Below are positions 7,310-16,544 of a stretch of DNA of 64,000 nucleotides, piece after piece. The notes beneath the pieces are model-generated. The model was not told the DNA's origin, did no database searches, and was given only the letters and a program-made list of their open reading frames with translations. Source of the stretch: Rhodovastum atsumiense (GTDB lineage Bacteria > Pseudomonadota > Alphaproteobacteria > Acetobacterales > Acetobacteraceae); NCBI RefSeq assembly GCF_937425535.1, contig NZ_OW485601.1:549001-613000 (forward strand). The letters run 5' to 3'. The position numbers and the translations under genes are program-made. Each line of letters opens with the position of its first letter. The first letter of the stretch is position 1.

Positions 7310-9136
7310 TCAGACCGGGGTATCGCGCACCACGCCCAGCACCCGCGCGCCGTAGCGTGTGAGCTTGCTGGCCCCCACGCCCTTCACCTCCCCGAGTTCG
7401 TCGAGGCTCGCCGGCCGCACCGCCGCGATCTCGCGCAGCACGCTGTCATGGAAGATCACGTAGGGCGGCACGCCCTGTGCCCGCGCCTCGCCCGAGCGCC
7501 AGAGCCGCAAGGCGTCGAACAGCGTGCCCCCGGGCTCCTCGGCCATGCCTGGCCGCACCCGGCTGCGGCGCTCGGGGGAACCGCGCCGCCGGTCGCGTTC
7601 GATCAGGATGTCTTCGCGCAGCATCACCCGTTCCTCGCCGCGCAGGATCGGGCGCGCTTTCTCCGTGACCAGGGAGAGCGTCGGCAACTCGCCGCTCTCA
7701 ACCTGCAGCGCCCCCCGCGCGACCAGTTGGCGGATCACGCCGCGCCAGAAATTGCGGGTGCGATCGGCACCGATGCCGAAGGTGGGCAGCCGGTCGTGCT
7801 GGCGCTGCAGCACCATCTCGGAGGCCTTGCCGAGCAGGACATTGATCACGTGCCCGGCGCCGAAACGCTGGCCGGTGCGATAGACCGCCGAGAGCAGCTT
7901 CTGCGCCTCCACGGTGCCGTCGAAGGTGCCGACCGGGGAGATGCAGTTGTCGCAATGTCCGCAATCGGCGCCGAGATCCTCGCCGAAGCAGGCGAGCAGC
8001 GCACGGGTGCGGCAGCCGGCCGTTTCGGTCAGCGCGATCATCGCCTCCAGCCGGTCGTGCATCACCCGCTTCTGCGCCTCCGGCGCCGCGGATTGCGTCA
8101 GCCAGTGACGGGCCCGGGCGATGTCCTCGCCGCCGTACAGCAGCAGGGTCTCGGACGGGTCGCCGTCGCGGCCGGCGCGGCCGATCTGCTGGTAATAGGC
8201 TTCCGGGCTGTCCGGCATGTCCAGATGCGCGACGAAGCGCACATCCGGCCGGTCGATGCCCATGCCGAAGGCGATGGTCGCCACCACCACCACCGGCTCA
8301 CCCGAGCGGAACCGCGCCAGTGCCGCGCGCTTCGCCTCGGCCGGCAGGCCGGCATGGAAGACGACCGCGGCCACCCCCTTGCCCTGCAGCCACGCGGCCA
8401 TGCGCTCGGTCTTGGCCCGGCTGCCGCAATAGACGATGCCGGCCTCGTCCGGGTGCCGGTGCAGCAGTTCCAGCAACTGGGCGCTCTCGGCGCGCTTGGC
8501 CTCGCAGGCAACCTGCAGGTTGGGACGGTGAAAGCTGGCGACGAAGACGCGCGCGCCCTGCATCGCCAGCGCCTCCAGCACGTCCGTGCGCGTGCGCGGA
8601 TCGGCGGTGGCGGTCAGGGCGATGCGCGGCACGCCGGGAAAGCGCGCAGCCAGATCCGCCAGCGCCCGGTATTCCGGCCGGAACTCGTGGCCCCACTGGC
8701 TGACGCAATGCGCCTCGTCGATGGCGATCAGCGACAGGCTGCGCCGCTGCAGCCGCTCCAGCGTGCCGGGGCTGAGCAGGCGTTCGGGCGAAACATAGAC
8801 CAGATCAAGCTGCCCGGCATCGAGCGCACGGCCGACCCGGCGCTGTTCGTCCGGATCGAGCTCGGAATGCAGGGCGCCGGCGGCAATGCCGAGCTGGCGC
8901 AGCGCCGCCACCTGGTCGTCCATCAGCGCGATCAGCGGGCTGACCACGATGGCGGTGCCGGGCCGGCACAGCGCCGGCAACTGGTAGCACAGGCTCTTGC
9001 CGCCGCCGGTCGGCATCAGCACCAGCGCGTCGCCGCCGCCCATGACATGCCGCACCGCGGCTTCCTGCAGGCCACGAAAGCCGGGATAACCGAACACCCG
9101 GCGCAATACGTCGAGCGGCGAGCCGGACCGTTCCAC
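7310..9136 (-). CDS. recQ: ATP-dependent DNA helicase RecQ
   Basis: About 608 residues with full RecQ architecture. Helicase domain 1 has GFRGLQEAAV, Walker A MPTGGGKS and box II DEAHCVSQWGHEFRP. Domain 2 has the QIGRAGRDG arginine-finger motif, followed by the RQC zinc site (Cys in CRTRALLACFGEDLGADCGHCDNC, spread as C-x16-C-x2-C-x2-C), a winged helix and a C-terminal HRDC domain (LFDALRLWRSGEARAQGVPP). RecQ unwinds DNA 3'-5' in recombination and fork repair. I place the start at the GTG at 9136, which has AGGAG at ideal spacing; the TTG at 9163 would add nine residues but lacks a ribosome site. The preceding small OmpA lipoprotein gene ends 27 nt upstream. Confidence 0.96.
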   Translation of the reverse strand: MERSGSPLDVLRRVFGYPGFRGLQEAAVRHVMGGGDALVLMPTGGGKSLCYQLPALCRPGTAIVVSPLIALMDDQVAALRQLGIAAGALHSELDPDEQRRVGRALDAGQLDLVYVSPERLLSPGTLERLQRRSLSLIAIDEAHCVSQWGHEFRPEYRALADLAARFPGVPRIALTATADPRTRTDVLEALAMQGARVFVASFHRPNLQVACEAKRAESAQLLELLHRHPDEAGIVYCGSRAKTERMAAWLQGKGVAAVVFHAGLPAEAKRAALARFRSGEPVVVVATIAFGMGIDRPDVRFVAHLDMPDSPEAYYQQIGRAGRDGDPSETLLLYGGEDIARARHWLTQSAAPEAQKRVMHDRLEAMIALTETAGCRTRALLACFGEDLGADCGHCDNCISPVGTFDGTVEAQKLLSAVYRTGQRFGAGHVINVLLGKASEMVLQRQHDRLPTFGIGADRTRNFWRGVIRQLVARGALQVESGELPTLSLVTEKARPILRGEERVMLREDILIERDRRRGSPERRSRVRPGMAEEPGGTLFDALRLWRSGEARAQGVPPYVIFHDSVLREIAAVRPASLDELGEVKGVGASKLTRYGARVLGVVRDTPV

Positions 9137-9163
9137 CGCCGCTCCTGTCGAACCGTCGGGCAA

Positions 9164-9547
9164 TCAGGGAGTGCCGAGCACGATGGTCACGCGCCGCGAT
9201 TCCTGCGCGTCCATGGTGTAGCCGACCTCGCCGCGCGCGCGGATGGTGATGCGCTGCGCCGTCACCCCGCCCGCGACCAGGCCATCGGCGACGACCTGCG
9301 CACGGGTGCGGGAAATATCCTTGTTGGCCTGCGCGCTGCCTTCCGGATCGGCGTAGCCGGAAACCACGACCGGGGCGGCGGGATGGGCCTTCGCCCAGTC
9401 GGCCGCGCTGGCGATCACCGCCTTGGCCGGATCATCCAGCGCCGCCGAGAACTCCTGGAAGAACACGACATAACGCTGACCGGATGGCTCGAACAGCGAA
9501 CAGGCCCCCAGCGCGAGCAGCATCCCCAGGATGAACAGACGACGCAT
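9164..9547 (-). CDS. small OmpA-domain lipoprotein
   Basis: A 127-residue protein with lipobox LALGAC (Cys about 15) and a single OmpA-like peptidoglycan-binding domain: YVVFFQEFSAALDD, VVSGYADPEGSAQANKDISRTRAQVV, then a C-terminal ESRRVTIVL. The Asp/Arg residues that bind diaminopimelate (in the TRAQ and ESRRV regions) appear conserved in type. It should anchor in the outer membrane and bind peptidoglycan non-covalently, similar to Pal but lacking the usual Tol-associated context. Start at the ATG at 9547, the only one that gives a signal peptide directly. recQ follows after 27 nt, probably on the same transcript although functionally unrelated. Confidence 0.85.
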   Translation of the reverse strand: MRRLFILGMLLALGACSLFEPSGQRYVVFFQEFSAALDDPAKAVIASAADWAKAHPAAPVVVSGYADPEGSAQANKDISRTRAQVVADGLVAGGVTAQRITIRARGEVGYTMDAQESRRVTIVLGTP

Positions 9548-9694
9548 GACCGAGTCTCCAAATGGTATGCTGGTACGTTGCCCACCCGTACCACCGGACG
9601 TCAATCGCGGGCATGGCCTGCGCAACCCGGATGTCAACGAACCGATTCCATGGCAGGCCCCGAACAGGATGCAGACAGGATGCAGACAGCACAG

Positions 9695-9723
9695 CCCCCG
9701 CACGCAGGGCCTGCGTGCGGGGG
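9695..9723 (-). terminator. strong hairpin downstream of EF-G-like gene
   Basis: Inverted repeat CCCCCGCACGCAGG / CCTGCGTGCGGGGG around a single central G (effective 12-bp stem, 5-nt loop). It lies 36 nt beyond the stop of the leftward EF-G-like gene and upstream of the small OmpA lipoprotein gene. It has no U-run, so it probably terminates or stabilises the 3' end with Rho. Confidence 0.6.
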
Positions 9724-9759
9724 CGATGTCCTGCACCGGATGCGACTCGCGGCGGGCCG

Positions 9760-11721
9760 CTATCCGGCGGCCATCTTCTGCGCCTCCTGAACCACCTTGC
9801 CATGAGCCTCGGCAAGATGGTCGAAGTGATGGCGATAGCTGCCCAGGCCCATGGTCTGGCTGCGCAGCTCGATGATGAAGTCGTGCAGCTCCGCCTCGGG
9901 CACCAGGGCCTCGACATCGTCCCAGCCGCTCCAGCCCTCACGCTCGCCATAGCCGAGGATCTGGCCACGCCGCCCGGTGAGCAGGCGCTGCGCGGTGGCG
10001 GTGTAGCTGTTCGGCACCGTCACGGTGACGCGATGCATCGGCTCCAGCAGCACCGGATCGGCCTTGGGCAAGGCTTCCTGCATGGCCATGCGGGCCGCGG
10101 TGCGGAAGGCCATGTCGGAGCTGTCGACGCTGTGGAAGCCGCCATCGACCAGCGTCACCGAGATGTCGACCACCGGATAGCCATAGGCCCCCTTGCGCGC
10201 GGCTTCCTCGGCGGCCTCGCCGACCGCAGGGATGAACTGGCGCGGCACCACCCCGCCCACGATCTTGTCGACGAACTGGTAGCCCTCGCCACGGGCGCGC
10301 GGGGCGATGTCGATCGTCACGTCGGCGAACTGGCCATGCCCGCCGGTCTGCCGCTTCAGCCGCGCGTGCTGGTGCACCGGCTTGCGGATGGTCTCGCGGA
10401 AGCCGATGCGCGGGCGATGCGTGTTCACCCTCACCCCGAAGGCATTGGCCAGCCGCTCGATCGAGGCGCGCAGGTGCAGCTCGCCCTGGCCCGCGAGAAT
10501 GGTCTCGCCCAGGTCGGCATCCTGGCGCAGCGTCAGGGCCGGATCTTCCTCCACCAGCTTCTGCAGGGCACCGGACAGCCGCACGTCGTCCTTGCGGTCG
10601 GCGGTGGTGATGGCCATCGCATAGACCGGCGGCGGCGGCGGCGGGAACGCCAGGTCGGCGTCACCGGCCTCACCCAGCACGGCGCCGGTGGCGACCCCTT
10701 CCAGCCGCCCGAGTGCCACGATCTCGCCGCTGCCGGCCTCGAGGATCTTGGTCATCTCGCCGTTGACGGCGCGCCACATGCCGCCGATGCGCCCGCCCTC
10801 CAGCGTGGCCCCGTCCTTCACCGGGCCACGCCAGATGCGTGCCCAGGACAGCTTGCCGCCATAACCGGCATTGAGCGTGCGGAACACCTGCACCAGCGGC
10901 GCGCCCTCGGCCGCGACCAGATGGCGCTCGGCAGTGCTGGCCGCCGCCGGCGCGTCATGGCGCAGCGCCTTCCACAGCCGGCGCACGCCGTTGTCACGCT
11001 CGGCGCAGCCCAGCAGCACCTCGGTGACATGCCCTTCCGCCTCCACCAGGCGCAGCCGCTCGAACACCTCGGCCGGGGTCGGCTTGATGTCGTCGACCAC
11101 CTTCTCGAGCAGGGCGTCGTCGTGATCGGCCAGCACTTCCACCAGTGCCGCGCGCGCTTCCTGCTCGCGGTCACGCATCGTATCGGGCAGCGCGATCAGC
11201 TCGGAGGCCGCCCCCTTGCGATACTGGTAGGCGCGCTCGCTGACGACATCGACATAGCCGGTGACAGTCTCGCCTTCGCGGATCGGCACCTCGCGCAGCA
11301 CCAGCGGCCGCCGCGTGATCCCCTGCAGCGCCGCCAGGGTATCGCGCACATGGCCGTTCAGGGTGTCGATGCGGTTGACAAACACCATCGTCGGCAGGCC
11401 GATTTCCTCCAGCCGGCGCAGCAGCCCCGCCACCGTGGGCACGCGCGCGGGATCGGGGTCGCACACCACCACGGCGATGTCCGCCACCGCCAGCGCGGCC
11501 TCGGCCTCGTACGCGGATTCGACCGAACCGGGACAATCGATCAGGGCCCAGGGCTCGTCGAGGAACGTGCAATGCGCAATACGCGTGCTGCCGCGCGGCG
11601 CCGCCCCACGTCGGGCGGGGCCGCCAGCGGCGGCGATCAGGGCGTCGAACAGGGTGGACTTGCCGCTGCCGTAAGGTCCGACAATGGCGACGGTGCGGGG
11701 ACCGGATTGCGCTTGTGACAC
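9760..11721 (-). CDS. divergent elongation factor G-like GTPase (EF-G paralogue)
   Basis: A 653-residue EF-G-like protein with all later domains: domain II (GKLSWARIWRGPVKDG), domain III (QGELHLRASIERLAN), domain IV (KRQTGGHGQFADVTI and NSYTATAQRLLTGRRG) and domain V. The G domain is unusual. The P-loop is GPYGSGKST, DxxG is DCPGSVE with Ser where canonical EF-G has the catalytic His (DTPGH), NKxD is NRID, and the switch I stretch is very short. Such EF-G-like paralogues are known in alphaproteobacteria beside the true fusA and have no proven role. Start is GTG at 11721 with GAGGAGGG upstream. It is not the housekeeping EF-G, which would be expected next to rpsL/rpsG/tuf. Confidence 0.88.
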   Translation of the reverse strand: MSQAQSGPRTVAIVGPYGSGKSTLFDALIAAAGGPARRGAAPRGSTRIAHCTFLDEPWALIDCPGSVESAYEAEAALAVADIAVVVCDPDPARVPTVAGLLRRLEEIGLPTMVFVNRIDTLNGHVRDTLAALQGITRRPLVLREVPIREGETVTGYVDVVSERAYQYRKGAASELIALPDTMRDREQEARAALVEVLADHDDALLEKVVDDIKPTPAEVFERLRLVEAEGHVTEVLLGCAERDNGVRRLWKALRHDAPAAASTAERHLVAAEGAPLVQVFRTLNAGYGGKLSWARIWRGPVKDGATLEGGRIGGMWRAVNGEMTKILEAGSGEIVALGRLEGVATGAVLGEAGDADLAFPPPPPPVYAMAITTADRKDDVRLSGALQKLVEEDPALTLRQDADLGETILAGQGELHLRASIERLANAFGVRVNTHRPRIGFRETIRKPVHQHARLKRQTGGHGQFADVTIDIAPRARGEGYQFVDKIVGGVVPRQFIPAVGEAAEEAARKGAYGYPVVDISVTLVDGGFHSVDSSDMAFRTAARMAMQEALPKADPVLLEPMHRVTVTVPNSYTATAQRLLTGRRGQILGYGEREGWSGWDDVEALVPEAELHDFIIELRSQTMGLGSYRHHFDHLAEAHGKVVQEAQKMAAG

Positions 11722-11857
11722 GGATGCCCTCCTCGGCCGGCTCTGTGATCCCGCCCGATCAGCCGGACCTTATCGTTCGCCAGCACTTCCACGGCATCAT
11801 GAGCCGGCCCCCGCCGGGTCGCCAAGAGCCTAATTTCCGCCGAAACCGGCAGGAAAA

Positions 11858-11871
11858 CTGACCCAAATCAA
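11858..11871. promoter_or_regulatory. possible CRP/FNR-type half-conserved box
   Basis: The sequence CTGAC-CCAA-ATCAA resembles the FNR/FixK consensus TTGAT-N4-ATCAA with two differences in one half. It lies 137 nt upstream of the EF-G-like start and just beyond the 3' end of cydC, in a comparatively AT-rich 187-nt gap. Single weak motif; treat as tentative. Confidence 0.25.
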
Positions 11872-11908
11872 TGCGCTGTCCGCATGGACGTGGTGTGGGG
11901 CGGCGGCT

Positions 11909-13561
11909 TCAGCCGGCGGCCGCCACCGCCACGCCGCCCGAGATCCGCCAGATCCGGTCCAGCCGTTCCACTCCGGTCAGCCGGTGCGCGATCAGCACCA
12001 GCGTGCGTCCCTGCGCCACGTCGTTCAGGGTCGCCATGAAATCACGCTCGGTTTCGGCATCCAGCCCGGCGCAGGGCTCGTCCAGGATCAGGATCGGCGC
12101 CTCCGACAGCAGCACCCGCGCCAGCGCGAGGCGCCGCCCCTGCCCGCCGGAGAATTTCCGCCCGCCCTCGCCCACGAAGGAATCGATCCCGTGCGGCAGG
12201 TCCCGCACCACCGCGGCGACATGCGCCGCCTCCAGCGCCGTCCACAGCGTCGCCTCGTCGGCACCGGGCCGGGCGAGCAGGAGGTTGTTGCGAATCGTGT
12301 CGTCGAACAAATGGCTGGCCTGGCTCAGCCAGGCGATGCGGGCCCGCACCGTCTCCCCGGGCAGGGTGGCGATATCCACGCCGCCCAGCAGGACACGCCC
12401 GGCCTGCGGCGCCGCCACTTTCAGCGCCAGCGCCGCCAGGGTGGACTTCCCCGCCCCCGACGGCCCGAGCACGGCAATCCGGCTGCCTTCGGGAATGTCG
12501 AGCGTGAGCCCCTCGAACACCGGCGGACGGTCGGGCAGCCAGCGGAAATGCACCCCCTCGAAGCGCAGCGCGCTGCCCTTTGGCGCCACAGCCGGCACGG
12601 CCGGATCCGGCACCGGAGGCGCCCCTTCGGCCGCCTCCAGCACGCGCCGCGCGGCGGCGCTGGCATGGCCCGCCAGGGAGCCGGCCAGGGTCAGGCCGGC
12701 CACCGCCTCGAACCCCGCCACCACCAGGAAGGCGCCGGCAATGGCCGCCGGCGCATCGGCGATCCAATGCGCGGCGGCGGCCGCCAGCATCACCAGGATG
12801 GCGAACTGCCCGCACAGGAAGGACGCGGCAGTGGCCCGCGCCCCGCGCCCGGCCAGCTCGCGCTGGGCGGACAGCAGCGCCGCCTCGCGCGCCTGCACCT
12901 GCGCCAGCATGCGCCCCTCCGCCCCGAAGGCCCGCACTTCCCGCAGCCCCGAGATGGCATCCAGCGCCGCCACCCGCAGCGCCGCCGCCGCCCCGGTCAT
13001 GCGCTCCCCCGCCCCGGCGGAGACACGCGCCGCCAGCAATGGCAGCAGGAAGGCGGACACCGCGAACAGCACCCCCACCGCCACCGCCAGCACCGGATCC
13101 AGCTCGGCCAGCAGCAGCGGCAAGCCGATCACCAGGATCAGCGCACAGGAAAGCGGCAGCAGGATGCGGATATACAGCCCGTCCAGCGCCTCGACGTCAT
13201 TGACCAGCCGCGCCAGCACATCGCCCGCGCGGCGGAACCCGAGCCCACCAACGGCGCTGCCGGCCAGGCCCCGGAAGAACCAGACGCGCAGATCGGCCAG
13301 CGCGCGGAAGGTCGCGTCATGCGCGATCAGCCGTTCCAGGTAGCGCAACACCACCCGCACCGGCCCGAGCCCGCGCAGCAGCACGGGGGCGGTGACGACG
13401 GCACCGGTGACCAGCCCGGCCACCATCCCACCCGAGACCCCCATCAGCGCCATGCCGGTGGCAAGCGCCCCGAGCGTGACCAGGATCCCGGCGAACAGCC
13501 AAAGCGCGCGCCCCCGCCAGAGGGACAACACGCGCAGGAGCGGCGGAGTAAGGGGAGTCAT
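11909..13561 (-). CDS. cydC: thiol reductant ABC exporter subunit CydC
   Basis: A 550-residue half ABC transporter: six-helix membrane domain (about 1-320) carrying the CydC-type stretch VVLRYLERLIAHDATFRALA and GDVLARLVNDVEALDGLYIR, then an ATPase with Walker A GPSGAGKST, signature FSGGQGRRLALARVL, Walker B ILILDEP and H-loop LIAHR. CydC pairs with CydD to export glutathione/cysteine, needed to assemble cytochrome bd in the periplasm. No cydD is next to it: upstream lies valS, 202 nt away across hairpin repeat copy 2. The bd oxidase genes themselves are 40 kb away (53560-55981). Start ATG 13561 with GGAGTA-like sequence upstream in the reading direction is weak. Confidence in CydC rather than CydD is good from the membrane-domain motifs. 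Confidence 0.85.
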   Translation of the reverse strand: MTPLTPPLLRVLSLWRGRALWLFAGILVTLGALATGMALMGVSGGMVAGLVTGAVVTAPVLLRGLGPVRVVLRYLERLIAHDATFRALADLRVWFFRGLAGSAVGGLGFRRAGDVLARLVNDVEALDGLYIRILLPLSCALILVIGLPLLLAELDPVLAVAVGVLFAVSAFLLPLLAARVSAGAGERMTGAAAALRVAALDAISGLREVRAFGAEGRMLAQVQAREAALLSAQRELAGRGARATAASFLCGQFAILVMLAAAAAHWIADAPAAIAGAFLVVAGFEAVAGLTLAGSLAGHASAAARRVLEAAEGAPPVPDPAVPAVAPKGSALRFEGVHFRWLPDRPPVFEGLTLDIPEGSRIAVLGPSGAGKSTLAALALKVAAPQAGRVLLGGVDIATLPGETVRARIAWLSQASHLFDDTIRNNLLLARPGADEATLWTALEAAHVAAVVRDLPHGIDSFVGEGGRKFSGGQGRRLALARVLLSEAPILILDEPCAGLDAETERDFMATLNDVAQGRTLVLIAHRLTGVERLDRIWRISGGVAVAAAG

Positions 13562-13610
13562 GATTGCTCCATCGCGCCGGTCCGCGGCGTCGTCAACGGT
13601 GCAGGAAAGG

Positions 13611-13756
13611 CCAGGGCTCCGCCCTGGACCTGCCAAGGGCCACAAGGCCCTTGGATCCCATTCTCGCTGCGCGGCACAGAGTCATGGGTTCCAAGGGCAA
13701 AGCCCTTGGCCCGGTCCAGGGGCGGAGCCCCTGGCGGGGCCGGGGCAGCGCCCCGG
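13611..13756 (-). repeat. modular hairpin repeat, copy 2
   Basis: Same modules as copy 1, in the same orientation: CCAGGGC-tcc-GCCCTGG (13611-13627), CCAAGGGCC-acaa-GGCCCTTGG (about 13633-13654), core with gcggcacagagtcatgggtt, CCAAGGGC-aaa-GCCCTTGG, CCAGGGGC-gga-GCCCCTGG and CCGGGGC-agc-GCCCCGG (13740-13756). Its proximal end is 6 nt after the valS stop codon (13763). It fills most of the valS-cydC gap and may terminate or stabilise the valS transcript. Confidence 0.85.
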
Positions 13757-13762
13757 GCATGG

Positions 13763-16459
13763 TCACCCGTCGATGCGCGCGAGCGCCGCGTCCAGCCGTG
13801 CCATCTCGTCGCGGGCCGCCTGCAGCCGCTCCCGGTTTTCCTCGACCACCTCTTCCGGCGCGCGCGCAACGAAATCGGCGTTCGACAGTTTCTTCTCGAT
13901 CTTTTCGGCCTCGGCCGCCGCCTTGGCGCGATCCTTGCGCAGCCGGGCGCTCTCGGCGGCGATGTCGATCAGCCCGGCCAACGGGATCACCACCGTCGCC
14001 TCGCCCACCACCGCCTGGGCCGAGCCGTGCGGCACCTCGCCATCGAGTGCTTCCAGCGACGCCGCGCGGGCCAGCCGTCCGATCGCCTCGATCCAGCGCT
14101 GGCCGCGGGCAAGCGTCTCCGGCGCCGCGTCCTTCAGCAGCAGCGGCGCCCGCTGCGACGGCGGCACGTTCATCTCCGAGCGCACCGCGCGCACTTCGGA
14201 GACCAGCCGCACCACCCAGTCGAGTTCAGCGCGCGCCTCGGCCGCGCCGGGCACTTCGAAGGGGGTAGGCCAGGACGTGCGGATCAGGCTGCAGTCCGGG
14301 CCGTAGCCGAAGCGGTCCCACAGCTCCTCGGTCACGAAGGGCATGGCCGGGTGCAGCAGGCGCAGCACCAGCCCGAGCACATGCGCGGCGGTGCTGCGGA
14401 CCTCGGCGGCCTCGGGGCTGTCGGCGTTGGCCAGCACCGGCTTGGCGAATTCGACGAACCAGTCGCAGAAGGTGTTCCAGGTGAAGCGGTACCCGGCCTG
14501 GGCGTATTCGTCGAAGCGATAGGCTTCCAGCGCCGTCGTTGCCTCGGCGATGGCCGAGGACGCGGCATCCAGGATCCAGCGCGTCAGCGGCAGGCTCGCC
14601 TTGGCCGGATCGAAGGCGGGATCGGGCGCCACGCCGTTCATCTCGCAGAACCGCGCTGCGTTCCACAGCTTGGTGACGAAGCTGCGGTAGCTCTCCACGC
14701 GGCTCGGCCCGAGCTTGACGTCGCGGCCCGGTCCGGTCAGGGCGCAGATGGTGAAGCGCAGGGCGTCGGCGCCGTAGCGGTCGATCAGCTCCAGCGGATC
14801 GATGACGTTGCCCTTCGACTTGCTCATTTTCTGGCCGCGCTCGTCGCGCACCAGGCCGTGGATGTAGATGTGGCGGAACGGCACGTCGCCCATGAAGTGC
14901 AGGCCCATCATCATCATCCGGGCGACCCAGAAGAAGATGATGTCGAACCCGGTCACCAGCACGTCGCCCGGGTAGTAGCGCGCGACCTCGCGCGTCTGCT
15001 CCGGCCAGCCGAGCGTGGAGAAGGGCCACAGCGCCGAGCTGAACCAGGTGTCCAGCACGTCCTCGTCGCGGGTCAGCGCCGCGTCATGGCCGTAATGGGC
15101 GCGGGCGGCGGCGAGGGCTTCGTCCTCGGTCTTCTCGACGAACACCGTCCCGTCCGGGCCGTACCAGGCGGGGATGCGATGCCCCCACCAGAGCTGGCGG
15201 CTGATGCACCAGGGCTGGATGTCGCGCATCCAGGCGAAGAAGGTGTTCTCCCATTGCTGCGGCACGAAGCGCATGCGGCCCTGCTCGACCGCCTCGATGG
15301 CCGGCTTCGCCAGCACCGCGGCATTGCAGTACCACTGCACGGTCAGGCGCGGCTCGATCGGCACGCCGGAGCGGTCGCCGTGCGGCACCTGGTGCAGATG
15401 CGGCTCGGTCTTCACCAGCAGCCCAAGCTCTTCCAGCTTCTCCAGGATCGCCTTGCGCGCGGCGAAACGGTCCTGGCCGTCCAGCGAGCGCACGAAGTCC
15501 GGATCGGCGATGCCCGGCACCGCGGCCAGCACATCCTCGATCTCGGCGAGGGTGACGCGGGCCTCGCGGTCGAGGATCGAGGGCATGGGCACGCTGTGCC
15601 GCTGCCCCACCTGGAAGTCGTTGAAATCATGCGCGGGGGTGATCTTCACCGCGCCCGTGCCCTTCTCGGGATCGGAGTAGGTGTCGGCGACGATGGGGAT
15701 GCGGCGGCCCACCAGCGGCAGGATGGCGAACTTGCCCACCAGGTCGCGGAAGCGCTCGTCCTCGGGGTGCACCGCGACGGCGGTATCGCCCAGCATCGTC
15801 TCCGGCCGCGTGGTGGCGACGGTGATGAAGCGGCCCGGCTCGCCCTCGATCGGGTAGGTCAGGTGCCAGAGATTGCCTTTGACTTCCCGGCTCTCGACCT
15901 CGAGGTCAGAGATCGCCGACTGGAATTTCGGATCCCAGTTCACCAGCCGCCGGTCGCGATAGATCAGCCCCTGGCGGTACAGCGTGACGAAGACCTCGCG
16001 CACCGCCGCCGAGAGCCCCTCGTCCATGGTGAAGCGCTCGCGCGGCCAGTCGAGCGAAGCGCCGAGTCGGCGCAACTGCCGGGTGATAGTGCCGCCCGAT
16101 TCGGCCTTCCACTGCCAGACGCGCTCGACGAAGGCCTCGCGCCCGAGCGCCTGGCGGCTGCTGCCCTGCCCGGCGAGCAGGCGTTCCACCACCATCTGGG
16201 TGGCGATGCCGGCATGGTCGGTGCCGGGCTGCCACAGCACGTCCCGGCCCTGCATGCGCCGCCAGCGGATCAGCGTGTCCTGGATGGTGAAGGTCAGCGC
16301 ATGTCCCATGTGCAGGCTGCCGGTGACGTTCGGCGGCGGGATCATGATGGCGAAGGGCGTGGCGTTGCTGCCTGGATCACAGGCGAAAGCGCCCGACGCT
16401 TCCCAGCCTTCGTACAGGCGCTTCTCGGTGGTGTCGGGGGTATGCGTCTTTTCCAGCAT
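13763..16459 (-). CDS. valS: valyl-tRNA synthetase
   Basis: An 898-residue class I aminoacyl-tRNA synthetase that charges tRNA-Val. Visible signatures are the HIGH-type motif PPPNVTGSLHMGHAL near the N-terminus, the editing (CP1) domain with TTRPETMLGDTAVAVHPED, the KMSKS motif KMSKSKGNVIDPLELI, the anticodon-binding region and a C-terminal coiled-coil tRNA-binding arm (about the last 65 residues, rich in ESARLRKDRAKAAAEAEKIEKK, given as outline). The ATG at 16459 (MLEKTHTPDTTEKR) fits the usual family start; the in-frame extension upstream is Arg/Pro-rich and overlaps popZ. It is the last gene of the pcm-tolC-popZ-valS block, 85 nt after popZ. Confidence 0.97.
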   Translation of the reverse strand: MLEKTHTPDTTEKRLYEGWEASGAFACDPGSNATPFAIMIPPPNVTGSLHMGHALTFTIQDTLIRWRRMQGRDVLWQPGTDHAGIATQMVVERLLAGQGSSRQALGREAFVERVWQWKAESGGTITRQLRRLGASLDWPRERFTMDEGLSAAVREVFVTLYRQGLIYRDRRLVNWDPKFQSAISDLEVESREVKGNLWHLTYPIEGEPGRFITVATTRPETMLGDTAVAVHPEDERFRDLVGKFAILPLVGRRIPIVADTYSDPEKGTGAVKITPAHDFNDFQVGQRHSVPMPSILDREARVTLAEIEDVLAAVPGIADPDFVRSLDGQDRFAARKAILEKLEELGLLVKTEPHLHQVPHGDRSGVPIEPRLTVQWYCNAAVLAKPAIEAVEQGRMRFVPQQWENTFFAWMRDIQPWCISRQLWWGHRIPAWYGPDGTVFVEKTEDEALAAARAHYGHDAALTRDEDVLDTWFSSALWPFSTLGWPEQTREVARYYPGDVLVTGFDIIFFWVARMMMMGLHFMGDVPFRHIYIHGLVRDERGQKMSKSKGNVIDPLELIDRYGADALRFTICALTGPGRDVKLGPSRVESYRSFVTKLWNAARFCEMNGVAPDPAFDPAKASLPLTRWILDAASSAIAEATTALEAYRFDEYAQAGYRFTWNTFCDWFVEFAKPVLANADSPEAAEVRSTAAHVLGLVLRLLHPAMPFVTEELWDRFGYGPDCSLIRTSWPTPFEVPGAAEARAELDWVVRLVSEVRAVRSEMNVPPSQRAPLLLKDAAPETLARGQRWIEAIGRLARAASLEALDGEVPHGSAQAVVGEATVVIPLAGLIDIAAESARLRKDRAKAAAEAEKIEKKLSNADFVARAPEEVVEENRERLQAARDEMARLDAALARIDG

Positions 16460-16544
16460 GTCGTTTCTGCCCCGGTCGGCTCGCGGCAAATGAGGAGGGG
16501 CCGCCGGGGTCCGGTGGCCGGAGAAAAGGTCGGGCGCGACGCGA

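Noticed and set aside
9664-9688. Tandem copies of acaggatgcag near the EF-G terminator
   Set aside because: Only two short copies with imperfect edges; insufficient for a repeat or CRISPR call.
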